The notes below the pieces were generated by a model that saw only the letters and a program-made list of their open reading frames with translations, was not told where the DNA came from and did no database searches. Below, in pieces: positions 41,601 through 56,600 of a DNA stretch of 64,000 nucleotides (positions are counted from its first letter, which is position 1; each line of letters starts with the position of its first letter). The stretch comes from Paragonimus westermani (Eukaryota > Platyhelminthes > Trematoda > Plagiorchiida > Troglotrematidae). A program made the translations under genes and the position numbers. The stretch is from NCBI GenBank assembly GCA_008508345.1, contig QNGE01000429.1, positions 74,642 through 138,641 on the forward strand, read 5' to 3'.

Positions 41601-44600
41601 TGGTTGCCTAGACTCCCAGAAAACAGAAAACCTTTTGCTTGCAACGGAAACAAATTATCTTAACCTGTGTTTTATGTCTTGCTTAAAAAAACACGACAGC
41701 TTTCATTTTACCATGGGTCTAGATATCATCACTCAATGATCATGCCCCACGAGGAAAATCGTTAGCAAACAGTTGACTGACATTTGAGCTATTTCCATAT
41801 ATTCAATAACTTGCTGTGACATAGACCGCTTCCTTGTTTACTGTCAATGTGATTTAGACATTCGAGTATTCGTAATACATATCTATTACGCGTAAGTGAC
41901 AAAGGGTGCCTGTCTGCAAATCAACCGATCAACTGAAAGATTTGGCATATACTTAAAATTTGGTTTTCTGTCTAATTTTATCACCTGAGCGGTGGCTTAC
42001 ACTCGTACATGCACAAACATACAAACCTGTCATTCACTGGATGGTATAAACCGTTTCTTCGCAGGCGTCACTCTTGCTAATCGATTATATAGGGTCCTAC
42101 GTATGGATTGCTGCCATTGCCAGTCGAAGGCAACCTGGAGTTTGCCTGACTTTTTATGAGTGGTACTTACATAAAAGTAGCTGGTGTTTGGAAAAAGCGG
42201 AAATTCTAAAATTATCATGCTGCTTTAGTAAAACCACTATGTAGGAAAATCAGCCAAGCGTGTAAACCTGCTTCCATCAGAATTGATTGAATTCTCTGAG
42301 AGTGACTTAGTAATCAGTGTCAAGATTTCCTTATTCTAAAGTCAAGTGCACCCAAAAGACTGAATGATTTATAGATCAGACAAACTATAAAGATTTCAAA
42401 CTATGCCCAGTGAAATAATTTGATCTTTTCTTAACCATACCAGAATCTCATTTGAAAATGTTTAATAATTTAGAAGGAATAGCAACTGACATTTTAATTC
42501 CAAAACAGATTGTGAATAATCGGTAAGTTAGTTTATTAGTGAGGTTACGTTTCTGATACAAAAATTTCGTCAGGCCGAATGAACCATTTAAATTTTAATG
42601 GTACTCAAGGCAGACTAGACGTATTCTTGTACATTTTTTTCATCGACTTTAATTGTGGTTTGACAATGTCGATAATCCCCTCTTACTCACAGCATCCAAC
42701 ATCTTCAGCACTACGGTATTATAAGCCATTACATGCTTATGCCAAAACAGCAATACATTAAACCCAGCAATTTCAGGAGTGACTTTCCAACGTAGACCCA
42801 TTTTTTATGTACTCCTATTTTCATTTGTTAAACCTTTTCGTTCAACGTAAAGAATTAAAACAAAATTTGGTTCATGATCATAACAAAAACAGCCATTTTA
42901 ATATTCAACCAAAAGTTCTCTGCCTGAAAATAGCTGCTAGATAGAATAGCGCGATCGTTAGAAAAGCAAAAATTACCAAATTAACGCTTAATTTGTATAC
43001 GGCAGTCCCGAAACAAATATTTTGGAAACAAGGATACATTTCGTAATCCAAATCTTTGAAAACTCAAGGGTACAGGTCGCTTCTGCTGCAAAGGATAGTC
43101 GCTTGCGTGATGCACGTACAACACAAAGTTTGATAGCGTCTACAGAGTATAATTTCTACATTAACTGTAAGAATGTTCTTTGTATGTGTCGGAATGAGCA
43201 AACCACTTCAGGTGGTCCAACCTTTGAAAAACATGTCTGGAAATTTTTTCTTGTGTTCGAAAAATTTAAGTACAAAAAATGTGAAGGAAGAACAAGTCTG
43301 CTGTGTTTAACTGAACTGACCCAATATGATAATCATTCCATGAACCAAAACAAAATCAAACAAGGGTACGTCAAATGAACAGATTATTTTATTCTTACAA
43401 TCCACATATGTGCGAAAAATTACCAGTAGAAACCCATTTTTCAAACCGCATGTATCGATCTAGTTGAAGAATTTAGCTAGCTAACAGGACAGGTTGTGCA
43501 TCAGTGCACCGCACACTGGATTGATGTACCATTAAAAACTTCGGAGTCGTCGGTTTTAGGCTGCCGGACGAGCGTTCTGGTTTTCCTTTTGTTCGTTTTT
43601 TTATCATGACATTTGAGAGTGTTTCCATGCTTAATCGTTAAACAAATTTACGAAACGCTGCCTGAATAATGATAGTTCACTAGCTTCTGGTAGATTGATA
43701 GCCTTGTCAAATTTATGTAACATTTCAGAAGTAGTCCACACAATGAAAAATTTGAGGTTTAACGTGGCATCTACATCAGCTTCCCAGGATTCATTATGTA
43801 AATCATAGTTCATTAATTCATATACGTGTGAACATTGGTAAATAAATACACGCTCGATATCGAAAAACGTAGTAAAATCCACAAGCCCGTGAGCACCTTC
43901 AGAAATTCGCCAATTTGGATGGAAATATGTCAACCGACTATTGGCTGTGAAACATTGGGTTTGTCAGCTTCGTCACCATTCGGTTACTTAGGCTCAATGT
44001 ATTAATTTGCATAACTCATATAAGTAGTGAAGTTGATGTGATCTGTCATTATTTTGGTAAGAAATAGACATCATTTCGCAAGGCTGTGGTGTTAAATCGA
44101 AGTGTTCTATTAAGTAGCATTGTGAGAGAAACAGCAAATGTTTGAGTGAAAGCGCACTGTGTAGTGGTGACTACTGTCAGGTTAATGAAAGAAATGCACC
44201 GATAGCTCGAATTGCGACATTCTCAGATTGCGGCCTGAAATAATCATCGAGAATTCCCCAGGGTTAGAAAGTAAGTCTAAGGAAGTAGTCAACTTGTAAA
44301 AGAATTTCAACATTCCTTCCGGAAAAGTGATCAATGACGTTGTGAAAATTTTACTCACACGGGCAAATAACTATACAAGAACCTATGCACACGCAATTCA
44401 CAAATAATGGTAAATTTTGGCTGCTATATTCTACCTAGGGCTAGCAGATTGTATGCCATCTGTTTGATAGTTGATATTTTCTTCATATTCAATACCATTT
44501 GATTTAGTTAACAACAAACAGCAGATAAAGTACAACTATTTTTGAACAATGTTAAAACAGACGACCAGAAGCCGATGTTTTTGAATTTTTTCATTTTGTT

Positions 44601-47600
44601 AACAATTGATCCCTTACAGTGGTGCGAGCAAGATCCACGTTGTCGGCGTCTGCAACTAACGGACTTACTGATAGCCCCTATGCAACATTACACGAAAATA
44701 CCTCTGCTGTTGGCCAGTATTCGCCGCTACACTGCAGAAGCAAGCGAACAAGACATGCTGACCTCTTGTTTGAATAAAGTTGAAAGTTCATTGAGTACGG
44801 ATAAAATTTATGTTACTAAGCTCATTCACAAATCGAAATCTGATGTAATTGCGCCCATAATTATTGATTTTATTGTAAATCAGGTCGAGTTTTTGCCACA
44901 TAAGTTTGCTGGTATGTAACTCAATGAAGTGTAACGGCTACTGTAACAAATGCAAACTCCACCGCGGTTTTTGCGATATTCGCATGGTAGCATACGACAA
45001 TGACAGTAAAACAGAAAGCAAAAAAGAAACTTTTATTTCGCATTTCACGTCTCTATCAGAGAGGAACGAGAGACCAACTCTTCCATTTGTCAATGTTCGT
45101 CTGCTATGATTTAAATTTCAGGTGGTTGAATATAGTCACTCTTGTGTAACCCTCGTATTATAATTTCTCAAATTTATTCTTAAAAAAATTGGTTGAAATC
45201 AAGACAGTTTGTCACGTAGTTTAATCCCTCCAGGCTTCCAAAATTACCCACGTGGAGAAGTAAAAACATACGTTTCCGCGTCTTTAACAGTCAGCACGAA
45301 AGAAAGAAATATGAAACTCATGGAAGGATCAACCTAAAAACAGGCGTCATTTGTGCATCATTGAAACGTATCTTTGCCAAGACCTGGATTTTAGACTTGG
45401 AGGTCTCCTCGATAAACATCTGTGTCAGTCACTTTAATTGAAAGCTTAACCGCGGTCGCTTGTCAACAGCTCTCAGCGGCGCAGTAACCAACAAGGTTGC
45501 ATCATATGAACTTGTCGATTTGTTCAAATCCCAGTCTTGGGAGGAGTATGCATGTCTGATTAGTTTAGTTAAAAAGAAAAACTGCGACCCAATGCTCACT
45601 GCAAAAGGGGAGTGAGTGTAAAAACCTACCCGAATGCAAAAGCTTAGAGAAACTGTAGATGTCGTTCAACATATTTCTCTCAACCGTGCTATTGCTTAAC
45701 GATGGAATTGTATTTTTTCTCAGGTACAACAAACTAATAAGTGAAGATGATGGATAGAACGACTGACTTTGTAACGCACATCATCCTTTTGATTAAGTCA
45801 AACATTTAGCCTATTCTATCATCTATAACGCGTCACCATCTGATATTTCTACCATGTTTATCATATCATTTCAACTGATGGAGCATACGGGTGCATACAA
45901 TCGAAGCTGGTAGATAGATCTGAAGTAAAATAAGCGGAAGCACATATTTTCTTCGATAAAAACTGCGTATAAGTTGATCACGTGAATTGATTAGATGTTG
46001 TAAAACGTTTCCTTGTTTAACATTGACTACGCACCTGGCATGACTTACTGGCAGATCTCAAAACTGTTCACTTGCCTCAGGCTTTGTCAGAAATATTGAC
46101 GTCTCTAATTAACAGGAACCTCGTTGATTTTGCAATCGCTAGCTGCTGCTCTACGATGAATGCCATGAAGTTGGATATTGGAATGGCCTAGGCTAAATAA
46201 AATACAGTGCGTCGCCTTGACTTCGCGGTTTTGCATTCAAGAATTTGTTTTATCTCTTGCTGTGCAACTAAGCGGTCCGTAAGTATGCAGGAAGTGAGTC
46301 CACCAACTGGTTCATTTTAGACACGGAACAAATCAGCTCAATGAATAAACGGACGATGTCCTCCTTATTACCCGTTAGATTCTCATGCGTTTCTCTCTAG
46401 TAATTATTGCAGTTCATATGATAAAACTGCGTTCATGCTGTCTAACGGTTTAAGTTATTGGCACGTAAATAGATATGTCGCAGCAATTATCAAACGTAAG
46501 GTTATACCTAGACCAACAGATACCTGGTTGTGAGGTCAAGTCGATGCACAATTGACAGACAGTTTATTCCGAAAGTTCGGTATTCGGCTAGCCCTTCAAC
46601 ATCCCCAGTGAAAGTTGAGGAAACAGAACCGCAGTCGAACGCATGTCAAGCACGATTCTAACAAGAAAAGAGTAAAGAGGGCAAAAGGTTGAATGTCTAA
46701 AAGTGATCTTAACACTCGGTAAAAGAAGGAAACATTTTCTTCATAACTACGCACAGTTGAAGAACGCTGATAAAATGGTTAGGCATACAGAATTCTTAGT
46801 GATCAGTGAACTAGACATTAGTTTTAAAACTTAAAACAAGAGGAAACGGTTCACAGACTACTAGGAATATACCGATGCATCAAAAGTTCGGCAGTCCTAA
46901 AGATCTGCCAGGCTGACACGATAACTCGTGTTAACACACATGTACGCCTGCCCTACCGTAAATGATCATTTTGTTACTGATCCGGAGATTTTTCCGTATT
47001 ACATATCTCGAATCGATTAGGTCGCGTGAAATGAGTGCCACACTATAAAATCTGTAATGTAAACAGCGCATATAGTTGAGTAGACAAAATTTCTGTTATT
47101 CGTGGGCACAACTTCCAAGGGCTTAATACCTTTACTCAACCTAATCAAAATATATTCTGAGTAAGCTGGCAAATGATGGCTTTCAGCTGGGAAAAGTAAA
47201 GCGATTTTAGGATCAATTACACCCATGACGTGAAGCTTATCTTAATATAAATCGGTGCATAAATAAAAGTAGCGATTGAGGGATGCGATGTGCTATGTGT
47301 ACATACAATTCTTGAAAACATTTGTATGAACATATTGAATGAGTGTAGAAATGCATTTAACTGTGTGAGTTGTTGAGCTAAAATGAAAATTTCTCAACAA
47401 TTCCTTAGCTGTCATGATTATTCTGTATTGTGTAGTAAATTTTCCAAACAGGCTTATATAATTCATTAACAACAGCAAGCCAAGATCTCGGTTATCACAA
47501 ATTTCCGCAGACAGACAGTCGGTGGCGAGGAAAACAAGACCGATGGACGGTTATTACTGAATTCAGCAACGCTTCATTTGGAGGGCTACAGTTAGGAGGC

Positions 47601-50600
47601 TTCACCCAGTCGTGTTTCAAATGCAGTTGTCTATAAGAAGTAAACCCGTATGAGAGCAGTTGCACATCAGATGTCAAATTAGGACGAAATCTTCCTTCAA
47701 CAAACCCAGTGAGGATCAAACAGTAACAAAACGATATGATTATTTCACTATGAGGTCTGGGTTCGTAGTTTTTTGTTGGATCTTAACATACATCATTATC
47801 ACCGGCGCGGGTCAGTGGGCTGTTCAACCTACACACAAATTTCAACTTACTGTTTAATTGGCCATCTCCAGAAAACAAACGAAAATTCTATTCGATATTA
47901 TCAAACTTTTGAAACATGTATTTTTATGCTGATGGATCACAACAATTTTACACTACTTCCGTTGCGTTTTGACTAACCCGCGTTAATTTTCATCACATCG
48001 ACTGTCATTATAGAATCACTGGAGGACAAAATGATGTGGTTGAAAAATTTCGAGCGACTACAAGAAATACAATCACAGCTGATATGGCCTTCGGTTTCTG
48101 AACTGGAACCAAGAGTTTTCATACCAGAACTTCTGCGTCACAGCCTCGCGCGACAACCGTGTGAACGTCTGATTGCCAATCCAAAGAGACAATTGCTCCA
48201 TGAAGGTCTTCTTACTTTGAACGGTAGGTAATCTATGCGACTTTGCCTTAAGTCTCGTTATTTTTGTACGCGGTTGTTAAGTCTAGTATGCGTTGGGTCA
48301 AATCGGTCGACTTTTGGTGAAAACATTATATCACATGAACCTATGTAGATGACAGACGCGGTTCTTCTGCGTCGATTTCAATTAATTTCAATTCGTTTTA
48401 GAAAGCATCGCTTCGTAAGATAAGGCGTATTTTGGGCTTTCAGACTTTAGCTTTCGTCATGGTGTGCTAATTTCCGCTATGCCTCAATCAGGAAATACAT
48501 TAGGCTGGATAACTCAACAGAAAAGGTACCGATCAGGTGAAAATAAGCTTGCTTATTTGCAAGTGGATAACTTTTATTATTCGGACAAATAAATTATTAA
48601 ATGTACTCCTACATGGTTTCGAAGTAGAGTTGCCATTCATGGTTACAACTCTCTTTTGGAGTTTCAACTTACCGGCAGAATCATTGTTTCAGTCCACATG
48701 GTAACCTTAAATAGTCTGACACATTTTGAACCTCACCGTTCATGGGGATTTGCATAACCAAACAAACCAGTGATATTGTTTTTTCTGCTAGTGGACATGA
48801 GAAATGTCTCAATCACTGCAGCCACTGCAGAATGAAACGGTGAAATAACTGTCCTTAAATTGAAAACACTCAAGTCCACAATAAAATACACAAACTGTGC
48901 ACTTTTCTCCTGAAAACACATGAGACTTTCGGTATTCTCGTTACATGAAAAAATTGGAATAATGGCGATTTTCTACTCAAGAGGGCGCAATAGCCCTCAA
49001 GCGGTTTGTAACCAGGTTTGACCACGGACTTTTATGTTATCAAGAGGATAGTTGATATTTCAAACCTTTAAAAGATTCGTTTGCACCGTTAATTTCCAGT
49101 GGTGTCATCAAGTATCAAAATTCTATACTTACATTGACCCGTTAAATAAAGGTTTCAGTGGATATATTATTCAGCTTAGGTGATAACGTGTTTAGTTCAA
49201 AGCTTGTGATTTTCTACAAGTCATGCAATACTCCTAAAGCGACTAACTTTAACCTTCCTATCCTCACATGGATTCCACAGGTGTTGAACGGCTATCTCAA
49301 TAACCTTGAGGATATCAGTTACAATAAGCAGTAAAAGACTGCAGCAACTCCGTGAGTAGTCATACCAAGCACCAGATAAAAAAACCATCCATCCAATACC
49401 TTAGTCGAAAACAGAAAGGTCAGTTAATTAATCAAACACTATGTGAAAGCGAGATCAAGCACGCGTAAACAAATGATTGGAGGCGGATCTTTTTAGAAAT
49501 ACAGCACACATTTAAAATAGTCCGAATCAAAAGAGCGGGCCATGTTAAATGGAATACCGGACACACTCTTGCCTTGAGAAACGGTGTAATCAGCAGTTAA
49601 TGTGAAACCATTCACTACAGCGGAAGCAATGATTTATGAAATTAGAAAATGTAGGAGAACTTAGGAAAATACACAAGAAAACTAGCAGTGAGCAGCACAC
49701 CCAGTGAAGAGAAAAATTCTCATTTGCTGATTATAAGGCGCTTCCAAACATATATGTTCAACGCATGACGACTTGACAGTAAAGCGATCAAACATCAAGT
49801 GTGTACATATCACGGTAAGGTAGATGGTTTCAATCCCAGGACGACGTAATCGACTAAGTTAGCGGTTTCCTGTTTGAAACTTTCGGGTAACAATGCTCTA
49901 GAAAACTACGAAATTCTGGGGTTGCAATTGAGTACTAGGACCACAACACGATGCGGCAGGGTCAAACACATGATTCGTTACGTTCAGCTTTTTCGCGTTC
50001 GATCAGGTTAGGTGTCTGTTCATGTGTTAGTATGTCTACCCACGTTGTCACTGTCTACACTAACCACTGGGAAATGTGTCCTGTCTACCAATGTCACAAG
50101 TTTAATCTGTTTTGTCGATGTGTACATCACTGTGAACTGAAAATAAACTGGTAGGCGACGTAAAAAACAGTGTTCCGAGGAGGGACGGTTAGGTCAGTAT
50201 GAAATAGTCTTGCGAATAGAATGTAGCAAATGTAGGCCCGTTGTAAGGAAGGCGCGAGTACTAACAGATCTCAGCTCTCGTAAACTGCGGACATCCACCT
50301 CAAGGAATGAACTCTTACTCATTCGGTTGGATACTCACTCGTAAACAGACGATTACCCAAGCGCCCCTCCTCTCTTTCTGTGGCCTTCTGTGCATGATCA
50401 TTTCACCCACTGGCGCGGAGTTCGATGTGAAATACACGCTTAATTCGTGTGTGCAAATGAAGGAAATCGTATTCACTGTCCGCTCCATATGACTTTTTGA
50501 TAGGCTAGCTGGCTAAACGTTTTATATCAGCACCAAAATTTGGAATCTCTAATTGCGATAGGCACGGCTCTTTGGGTGGATATAACTTCTTATTACGACA

Positions 50601-53600
50601 ATCATGATTAGCCCTTATCATATTGTCATCGAATTAACGTTGATGAAGCCAAATAAGGTCAACACCATTAGGCAGTTTGCTTATGACCTTTCCGAGAAGA
50701 ATAGCAGCTAACAGTTCATAAGATTTTCCATCAAACCACAAACAAAAGAATTAACTAATTGGATTATTCATACGGAATGGATGAATAAATGTTCCGTAAG
50801 TACCACATCTGATGTTGGCATGCTCTTATTGCAAATTAATATATGAAACCGTTCGTTCTCCTGGTGAAGTTTAATATAACAATGAAAGGACGCAATTCAT
50901 GTGATGTTCTCCGGAGTAACACTTCATATATTCTGATCATACATAGACATGTAGCTAGTTTTGAACCAGTCAAAATTCCATGGAGCGGAAGTCACGGTTT
51001 AAGAGATTAAGCAGACGGACACAAAACTGGAAATCAAAACTGTGGGGACATCGACCACCAGGGTAGTCACAGCGCCAACGCAAAATGTTTTTATACATAC
51101 AAGGGAACAATGACGTTTGACAAACAAGGCTTCAACAAACTGGAGTGTGCTTTTTCGGTTGCTACGAAAAATCACCAAGAGCACGTCATGAACTTTACTC
51201 TGTCTCCTGTTTCGATGTTGTACCTCGTTATTGATTACGCTAGGTGTCGTCCGTCAGCATCTATACGGTCGCCTGGCGTTTCTAACGCCGCTTCTATCCA
51301 TTTGTGAACATGTTGCTTGATAAAGACAGCCATTTTTCGGAGTGTCCGCGTAGTGTAGTTCATACTGCAGTTACGGAGACATCTGTATAAGCACTGTGAT
51401 GGTGACAGTCGTACTCTGTTATCTGCTGGGGCAACTGGTCGGGTTCTCGTCCGTTGTACTATACATATTTTTTCAGCGTTACAAATCCTGGATACAGCGG
51501 CCGTTAAACGCTTCCTCGTCATTGGTAACCACTTGTCACCTAGGAATAATGGTTCTAAACATACTGTAATCTTCAGTAACGTTTTCAGTTTAAGCATTGC
51601 TTAACACATTACTACACACAGCTTCTGCCACACAATTTCAGCCACACCGTACAAGCCAAACAGTACACATTCTTATGATGAAGACTTCCGACTCCAAAAC
51701 CTTCATAGATTAACACAGCAAACGAAATACATTTCAAGGATCACTATCACATCACCCTATCCATCCAATGAATCAGTAGGTGTCTGATGGTTGGGAATAG
51801 TGGTGGTGTTGTTTGTAGCTCGGGTTGATGGTTTCGGTATTGATATGTTCGCCGAGCTTGGCATTTAGGTTGCAAACATTTCGTCACCAAGCGAGATATA
51901 AGAGCAGGCATCGATTCAACTTCACCAAACGCCACATTCAAAATTATACGCCGAAACACTCACGCACTGATGATGTCACCTGGCTTGGTGATGAAACGTT
52001 TGCAACCTAAATTCCAAGCTCGGCGAACATATCAATACCAAACTCAGTAGGTGACTTGCAACGGTCAAAATCAATTCTGGCGAGCTATCCGGATTCTGTT
52101 AACCACGAGTATTTTATCACACACGAAATTCCTTTATTTTTCACTGCACGGCTACTTACGCTTTTTGTGTATTTTTGCTGGCGTTATTCTCCTTCTGATT
52201 TTATTCGGCTTCTACGATAGTAACTGTTAAGTCCGACTGGAGGTAGCTGATAGAGTTAGAAGCACTGACCATGTGTAACGGTGAATGTCAGATACTACGT
52301 TGTGTATTGACTGTCGGAAGCCGCGGCCAAATAAAAAACCGATTTCATGTTTATGGTATCCCTTGAAATGTACGACGAAAGGTTACTAGTGTCATAACAA
52401 GTTGCACACGACATGAAATAGAGGTACCTGACCCAACCGTGTTTAGTCTGTTGATTTCGAAAATGCACGGGCAAGTTTAGTACCTGTGTGATGATGGGTT
52501 TATCATGCTGGCTTACTTGACCACCGCTTGACTAACCGTAACTAACTCACGGAGAGATCGGCCGAGGGGAGGTCTTTGCTTCTGGCCTGCTTTAAAGATA
52601 ACGAATAACTTGCACAATTTCATCCAGAAATAACCGAAACTTTTACAATTGAACATACACCTACCAACCACTTCGTTTGGTGATGAAACTATTGTGACTC
52701 TAACGCCTAGCCTAGCAGACAACCAGTCACCTTAGTCACTAGACCGAGCTGGGAACAACACATCTCCTGTCACGCAGAAAACTCTTTCTACCAGCGTGCC
52801 TAGCGATCTGATGTGTGTTGCGGGGTTCAGTACCTAGGCTACTTGAGCAAAACTAAACTTGACGTTGAGTTGTTGCAAAACGGCCTTGAGAAACCTTTCT
52901 TGCAACTCTAGTGCAGTACAATGAAAGTCACAAGGACGACTAAACTAAAGGTGATTATCAGCACATTCAATAGTAAAAGCGTGCCATGGTTTCTTTATGC
53001 CGAAGAAACTCTGAAAATTAGACTGTTTACTCAACGACTCCCGATCGATTACCAAGATTGGCGTACGATTCATTGAGACAGGCAATGTCTAAACGACAGT
53101 TAACACATAATCAGAGGTAATCCAAATTCTTCGAATCGAACAGCACGTGAGTACCAATATTCCACGAAAGTCGTCGTCTGAGTTGCAGCAAACACGCCTT
53201 AATTGAAACGATTTTGATTTTAGTGATAACTATCACAATTTTACTGGCATACGCCCCATTTCAAATAATTCACCGGACAGCTACTCAACATTTCTGGTGA
53301 GCGTGAAGTAATCACTTCTTACTGGCAAAAGTCATATTCTGCTATCTCACTGCGTAAGAGAATTTTGTTTTTTTTATATGAGAATGTACGAAATTCCTCT
53401 AACTGCAATTTTCTCAAAGTCATACCTAAGACATGCTCGAGGCCACCGGGAGTGGTTGTCTCTTATTGAAAACATTTTTAATGCAAGAAAATTGGCTAGA
53501 TTTCATAATGCCTTACAAGCACAAAAATAGGAGGACGTGAGCATATGGTAAAGTGTATAGCTTGGGTTTTAGGAACAAAAGAATCACTGAAGGCGGAAGG

Positions 53601-56600
53601 GGTGAAGTTGAATCATCTAAAAATTTTGGAAGCAGACTGAAGTCAGCTCTGAGGTTAAATGTTGGTAACGCACGCGCTACAATTAAAACAAACTGTGTCA
53701 CATTACCCAGACGTTCAACAAGAAAATTGTCTCAAATTAACTTTAGACCTATTAAGAGGGAAGAGTATGTCTTTTGAAAGAATTTATTAAATTGTGCAAC
53801 TAATAATGAGCAACAGGCAAAACAAAGCAGGTTGTAAGTCACTTTTGTGAAACATGGGTCAAAACTTACGTGGATACTATCAAAGCATGTCACGTACCTC
53901 GAATTATTCAGAAATTGGAAATATTTCCATGATATATTTGTATTCGGACATGCGTCCGTCAGTCCATTGAGGTTCACATGCATACATCTTTTTAGAGGCT
54001 GAAAACTGCTCAGACACTACTTACAATTTTCAGGATGTGACACGAATGGTTTAGAATAAATGAGTGAATTGATTCTAGAAACATGAATATTAAAATACCG
54101 GCCTAAAAATTAACCGTGAAATGAAGTGAGCATATTTACATACCGATTTCAAGTAAGTTGAACCTGCATGTATCGATATGCTTTCTTACACGCCGGAAGT
54201 CTTGTAATCTCAATATACTAATAAGCAGTGTAAAAAAGATATGCTCTTCCATACTTCAAACATGGAACAATCATATTTGATGTAATCTTCCACTGGGTCC
54301 TCTGGAGATTTATTCTTCACAAACTTGTTAAGTTCTAAGACATCACGTGCACCTTGTTTTAATAATTTGTGTTGCGCAAAAACATAAATTGGTTGCAAAA
54401 TTTTGATTTACAAAATCAGTGCGTGTGAGCTATAAATCAATTAAAACGACTTTCTAAATAACAACATTTCACTTCGTGATTGCCCTATCTCGAACTTTTA
54501 CGTTCGACATATGTAGAAACCTCACTGATATGTTACTTTTCAGGAATAAAAAATTAAGATCTATACAACATTAGGAACCAACTTGTAATCACAGTCAAAG
54601 ATTCCTCCATTTCTGTTTTGTTCCCTAACTCTTTTTTATAATGTTAGCCAGTATGTAAGTCGTAAACCACCGCCTATCAAAATTTGTTTCTTAGCATTTC
54701 TTGCTTAACGATTGTGACCCCTTCACTTTTGTAAGCTAGAACTAAACGCATCAAAGGATTCGAACTGTTATCTTTGTAAATCGCTACCTTTGTTTCTGTG
54801 GATATTGAGTGAGCTCAACATCCATCCGAATTCAAGACGTTCACATCTAAACATTCAACAAAAGATATTTTCAGTTCATGGAAAAAATTTTCCCCCATAT
54901 CATTAGTGATACCCTGAAAAATCTCACACATATTTCTAACCTTGTTATTAACAACGAGACGAAAAGAATGCTTTGGTTCGATTAATCAAGCTGACAAGCA
55001 GTGAAACACCGGGTTAGTTTGGCAAGAGCTGAGTAGTACTTCTTGATTTGTGCACGAAACATTTAACTGAGATACTAGAAAGTGTGTGTTCAAATTTTGA
55101 GAAATACTGAAATTGAACAAAAATATTTCAACTGGCAGCTGATTGCTTAGAAGTTTAAGAGATAGAGCAATGCCTGGAGGTTGACTGAAACATTTTGCCA
55201 AAATGAGCTACCTAAGTATTGCATCTTGTTTTGAATTTGTAACACTGTGTAATTAGAACAACTTTTCCTTATATTGTGGAAAATTCTTCTAGCCTCAGAA
55301 TTCCGTGCCGCTGGTCGGCACATATTGATCAGTAACCTACCTGCTGAGAAATGGTTTAATGTAAAAGCTGTGTTGCTGTGTGTTCGGATAATTTTATCGC
55401 AGAATGGAATGGGTCTCCCAGACAGTTGACAGTGTGGAGAATTTCTCCACAAAACAAAAGTGCATGTGTATCTTCGGGATGTTCAAGTTGGTGAAGCGTC
55501 ACTTAACAATCAATGTAAACTACCACTAACATCTGGAGATGAGAGTTTATTTGTAACCGATCTCACTTTTTGTTGTAATTTACAGATGGAAGCAAAATAA
55601 TCGAAATATTTGCCTTTCTGTTTGACGACTTTTTTCTGATCACGCGAATAAAGAAACAACCAAAAAAGGTACGATTACCATTCGGATACATTTTGTACAC
55701 TAAACTTATGCAAAACAAATGAAATATTGCTATGTAGTATACAACAAAGTGTAATGCATTCGAATGATGCAAGATATCTACTCCATGTGGACTGTGGTAC
55801 TCACTGTCTGTTTGATATTTGCTAGTTATTTTCATACAGCACAAATGTACATTGTTCGATGCAATTGATCTCTTGCGGAACAAACTCATATGATTTGGAA
55901 CGGAAAGAGTTTCACTACTGTACTCCATTATCCATTAAAATTACTGAGTTCACTTCACAAAATGTTCATTTTTCCCACGCTGTCTTCTTATAATGGAGGT
56001 ATGTCAACTACTGATGGTGTTGTGATTTTACAACATGTGCGTATAACAAAACGAATGACCACTGAATTATGTACACTTCAATTCATTAACCTCGTTCAAA
56101 AGAGAGCTAATTGAAAGGAGGAAACTCAAAGCTGTTGTATACAACTCAACGTAGAAATTGTTTACCGCATCTGAGTCGAATTGTTGATTAGTTATGTGGT
56201 ACAATTGATACAGTAAAGAAGATTCCGTTGAAAAGTATCTGGATTTCAACTGCATTCGAACTGTTGACAGAAATGACATGTCACTACGATTGCTGGTTTA
56301 GTTCCAGTGGACGCCCAGGGGTTTGCAAAAAGTCTCTCCGAAAGTTTCATACAAGATTTGTGTGTACGGGATTTGGTTGTAAACTGAACAATTTTTCTAA
56401 AGTTTATATCAGTCCATATTGATTTTTGAAACATATATCACAGAGTATTCAACGTCAAGGGAAACTGCTTGATGATACAGTAAATAAATCATATATAATT
56501 CGAAAATCCTATGCCACAATATCGCTGATCTGAAGTAATTTCCCGAATTTATTAGAAGTAACCAATTAAGTCAACCCAGACTTCTACCAGATCTTAACAG

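Larger units (their letters stand above)
48224..55585. other. Intron K-L, 7.4 kb, with PLE pieces
   Basis: It holds the PLE relic at 50999-51597, the inverted repeat at 51836-52039 and a possible tRNA-derived repeat around 52510-52790. The rest (48224-50998 and 52791-55585) shows no exon or element I can support. Confidence 0.5.

Noticed and set aside
43631..43933. 100-codon minus-strand frame with protein-like composition
   Set aside because: No motif, no partner exon, and its length is within chance expectation.
55563..55928. 121-codon minus-strand open frame
   Set aside because: It lies antisense to the well-supported PH exon at 55586-55668 and has no motif; treated as a shadow.
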